Source of the DNA: CANGTU01 sp046336655
GTDB taxonomy: Bacteria; Bacteroidota; Bacteroidia; Flavobacteriales_D; Sanyastnellaceae
Assembly (NCBI GenBank): GCA_046336655.1
Contig: JBKDGH010000123.1
Coordinates: 1-15,174, forward strand
DNA length: 15,174 nt
Reading direction: 5' to 3'
The position numbers and the translations under genes were made by a program. Positions within the stretch are counted from its first letter, which is position 1, and each line of letters begins with the position of its first letter. Under the pieces are notes generated by a model that did no database searches, was not told the origin of the DNA, and saw only the letters and a program-made list of their open reading frames with translations. Below, in pieces: positions 13,312 to 15,174 of the stretch.

Positions 13312-15174
13312 TTATCTGTTTTCCATCGTATCGGCAATCAGCTTGCGCACATGATCGCGGTGGGCTTTGGTAAGTGCATCAGGTGATGTGCCGGTGGCCA
13401 TCATGGTGTCGATGCGCTTGAGTTCGGCCAGTGCCATACCCTTGCTCACGTGGTCATAGCCGCGCTTCTCGTCATTGAAGGCAGCAAGACGTTGCACGTA
13501 TTCTACCTGAAGGTTCTGACGCACAGTGTTCACTTTGGACTTTGCATCTGCCTGGAAAATCGAATTCGTGAGGTCCATCATGACTTCATCGAGTGAATAC
13601 GTATTGCCGTAAACCTGACTGTCGGTAATACGCTGCATCACATTCGGGTGAAGGAGATGATTAAAGCACTCGCGCTGCATGGCGAGGATGCGGCTGTGGA
13701 TGTGCGGATCCTGATTGCGTCCGAAGTGACTGAATCCGCGGCGCTGCTCGAGCAGGAAATTGTAAAGCGCGATTCCTTCCTTCATCACATCGGGGTGAAA
13801 TGCGTACTTCTCCAGCGCCTTCATGGCCGCCCTTTGCTTCTCCTCGCTCACAGGAACGAGCGGATCGCGGTTGGTGCTTTGTCCGGAGTACGCGCGGTTG
13901 TAGTGTACGCCGCCGATCTGACGGGTCATCACACGAAGCTGATTGGCGTACTCTCCGGTGGCAATTGAATACGACTGAAGCAGGATCTGATAGCTGGCAT
14001 TGTTGGGCTGTACCTTGTCTTTGAGACCGGGAAGAATCGCTTTCACGAGTTCGCAGCGCTCAGCGGCGTAGGCGACGGGATCATTGGTAAGGTCATAGAT
14101 GTTCACATCCGGATCGATACCACTTCCACTACCCCGCATATCATCTGCGTCATTGCCATAAGCCAGACGTGGATCACTGCTGCGCTCCGCAATGCGCTTC
14201 AGGCGGTATTCTTCGGTCATTGGATCGGATGCAGCCGGACTGTATCCATACTCAATCACCCACAAGTCATAAGGACCGGGCTTATTGTCACAGTAAAGCG
14301 TCTGATCCTTCGGATCGAATTGGTAATTGAAGGCAGGATACTCCATCACTGAGTTAGCCAATCCCTCGGCCTGAATCTTCGCCTTGTTCTTCACGTCAGC
14401 GGGCGACTGCAGCGTGCTTGCGCGCATGTTATGCGTGAGGCCCAGGGTGTGACCTACTTCATGGAGAATGAGGCGTTCGAGCAACTGCTTCACAATTTCC
14501 TTTTCTGCCATCTCCCCCATTCCGAGCGCGCCTGCAGCGGTCAGACCGAAGATTGCCTGGTGGTTGGTCATGTCGCCGGCAATGCAGAAGAACGGATTGC
14601 GGCTGCCCATGGAGCGCATCTGCTCGAGCTTTTCATCCGTGAGAAACCCGGAGGTCGGGGTGAATACTTTTTCTGCATTTACGCGATTGATAATCGATAC
14701 CAGTTCGAGCATGATATCCGCACCGAGGATTTGTCCGGTGCGCGGATTCACAAAACTCGGACCGTAACCGCCGAACGGGGGCTGCGGTGAAGAGGTCCAG
14801 CGCAGCACATTGTAGCGGATGTCGCCTGCATCCCACGTCGCGTCGTCAGGTTGTTCCTTGCACACCACGGCATTGGTGAATCCGGCCTTTTCAAAGGCCA
14901 CATTCCATGATTCGCAGGCGGCTTTAATCACAGGACGCAATTCTTTCGGCGTCGTGTTTTCCATCCAGAATGTGATCGGTTCTACCGGATCACTGAGCAA
15001 TGCATCGGGATTCTTCTTCACCAGGTGCCAGCGGTGAATCATATCGCGCCAGTTCGCTGCCTCAAAGCTGGTCATGTCATTGACCTGCGTGGTGAAATAG
15101 CCCAGACGGGGATCATCCATGCGCGGCTGAAAATCATTGTAGGGCATTTGCAGGATGGAGTGCTGGTACTTGAT
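13312..15174 (-). CDS. Zinc-dependent metzincin metalloprotease, 5' end missing
   Basis: The reading frame stays open to the window edge (…IKYQHSILQMPYNDFQPRMD), so the N-terminus, including any signal peptide, lies outside; about 620 residues are visible. The active site HEVGHTLGLTH (14431-14463) has the metzincin HExxHxxGxxH pattern, and SVMEYPAF about 40 residues later supplies the Met-turn. The order of conserved blocks (PQPPFGGYGPSFVNPRTGQILGAD before the zinc site, YDLWVIEYGY after it) fits the large Bacteroidota zinc-dependent metalloproteases annotated with DUF5117/DUF4953 domains, which usually exceed 800 residues and are exported. Substrate is unknown. It converges on the cytochrome gene and shares its terminator. 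Confidence 0.88.
   Translation of the reverse strand: MKYQHSILQMPYNDFQPRMDDPRLGYFTTQVNDMTSFEAANWRDMIHRWHLVKKNPDALLSDPVEPITFWMENTTPKELRPVIKAACESWNVAFEKAGFTNAVVCKEQPDDATWDAGDIRYNVLRWTSSPQPPFGGYGPSFVNPRTGQILGADIMLELVSIINRVNAEKVFTPTSGFLTDEKLEQMRSMGSRNPFFCIAGDMTNHQAIFGLTAAGALGMGEMAEKEIVKQLLERLILHEVGHTLGLTHNMRASTLQSPADVKNKAKIQAEGLANSVMEYPAFNYQFDPKDQTLYCDNKPGPYDLWVIEYGYSPAASDPMTEEYRLKRIAERSSDPRLAYGNDADDMRGSGSGIDPDVNIYDLTNDPVAYAAERCELVKAILPGLKDKVQPNNASYQILLQSYSIATGEYANQLRVMTRQIGGVHYNRAYSGQSTNRDPLVPVSEEKQRAAMKALEKYAFHPDVMKEGIALYNFLLEQRRGFSHFGRNQDPHIHSRILAMQRECFNHLLHPNVMQRITDSQVYGNTYSLDEVMMDLTNSIFQADAKSKVNTVRQNLQVEYVQRLAAFNDEKRGYDHVSKGMALAELKRIDTMMATGTSPDALTKAHRDHVRKLIADTMENR

Overview
The window looks like a chromosomal segment from a Bacteroidota bacterium. 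Three things support this: promoters of the Bacteroidota type (-33 TTG/TTTG, -7 TAnnTTTG) at 23-52 and 6478-6510, almost no Shine-Dalgarno sequences before the start codons, and protein families typical of the phylum. Those families are a cytochrome with a tail resembling a type IX secretion (T9SS) sorting domain, a large zinc metalloprotease of the Bacteroidota type, a four-helix-bundle (TIGR02436-like) protein, and an ABC-2/LolA-like operon. Genus and order cannot be told from the sequence. There are no rRNA or tRNA genes, no CRISPR array and no transposase.

Region 1 (1-4003) is a compact plus-strand defence-type operon. It encodes a fused XRE regulator/ImmA-IrrE Zn-peptidase, a PIN-domain nuclease 2 nt downstream, and a type I restriction HsdR-like nuclease-helicase overlapping by 4 nt. 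No hsdM or hsdS lies downstream; the upstream side is outside the window. A promoter and an imperfect dyad lie just before the first gene. Region 2 (4004-8099) is accessory DNA. It holds a minus-strand AT-rich lipoprotein, a 516-aa helical repeat protein, a small HTH/coiled-coil regulator with a symmetric four-half-site operator over its promoter, an unknown helical protein ending at a strong hairpin, and a 73-aa zinc-ribbon protein. Region 3 (8100-11334) contains a translationally coupled minus-strand operon (ABC ATPase, ABC-2 permease, LolA-like periplasmic protein) and a four-helix-bundle gene. That gene lies between two oppositely oriented arrays of the 7-bp unit TGGAGAA. A third small array of the same unit, next to an unrelated TAGTATC 7-bp array, lies at the far end of the ABC operon. 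Region 4 (11335-15174) has a secreted pentaheme cytochrome on the plus strand converging, through a bidirectional terminator, on a metzincin-type zinc protease that runs off the right edge.

The signals most worth following are the XRE-ImmA/PIN/HsdR operon, the inverted heptamer arrays framing the four-helix-bundle gene, and the geometry of the 6453-6500 operator. Protein families were assigned by reading motifs, without database searches.
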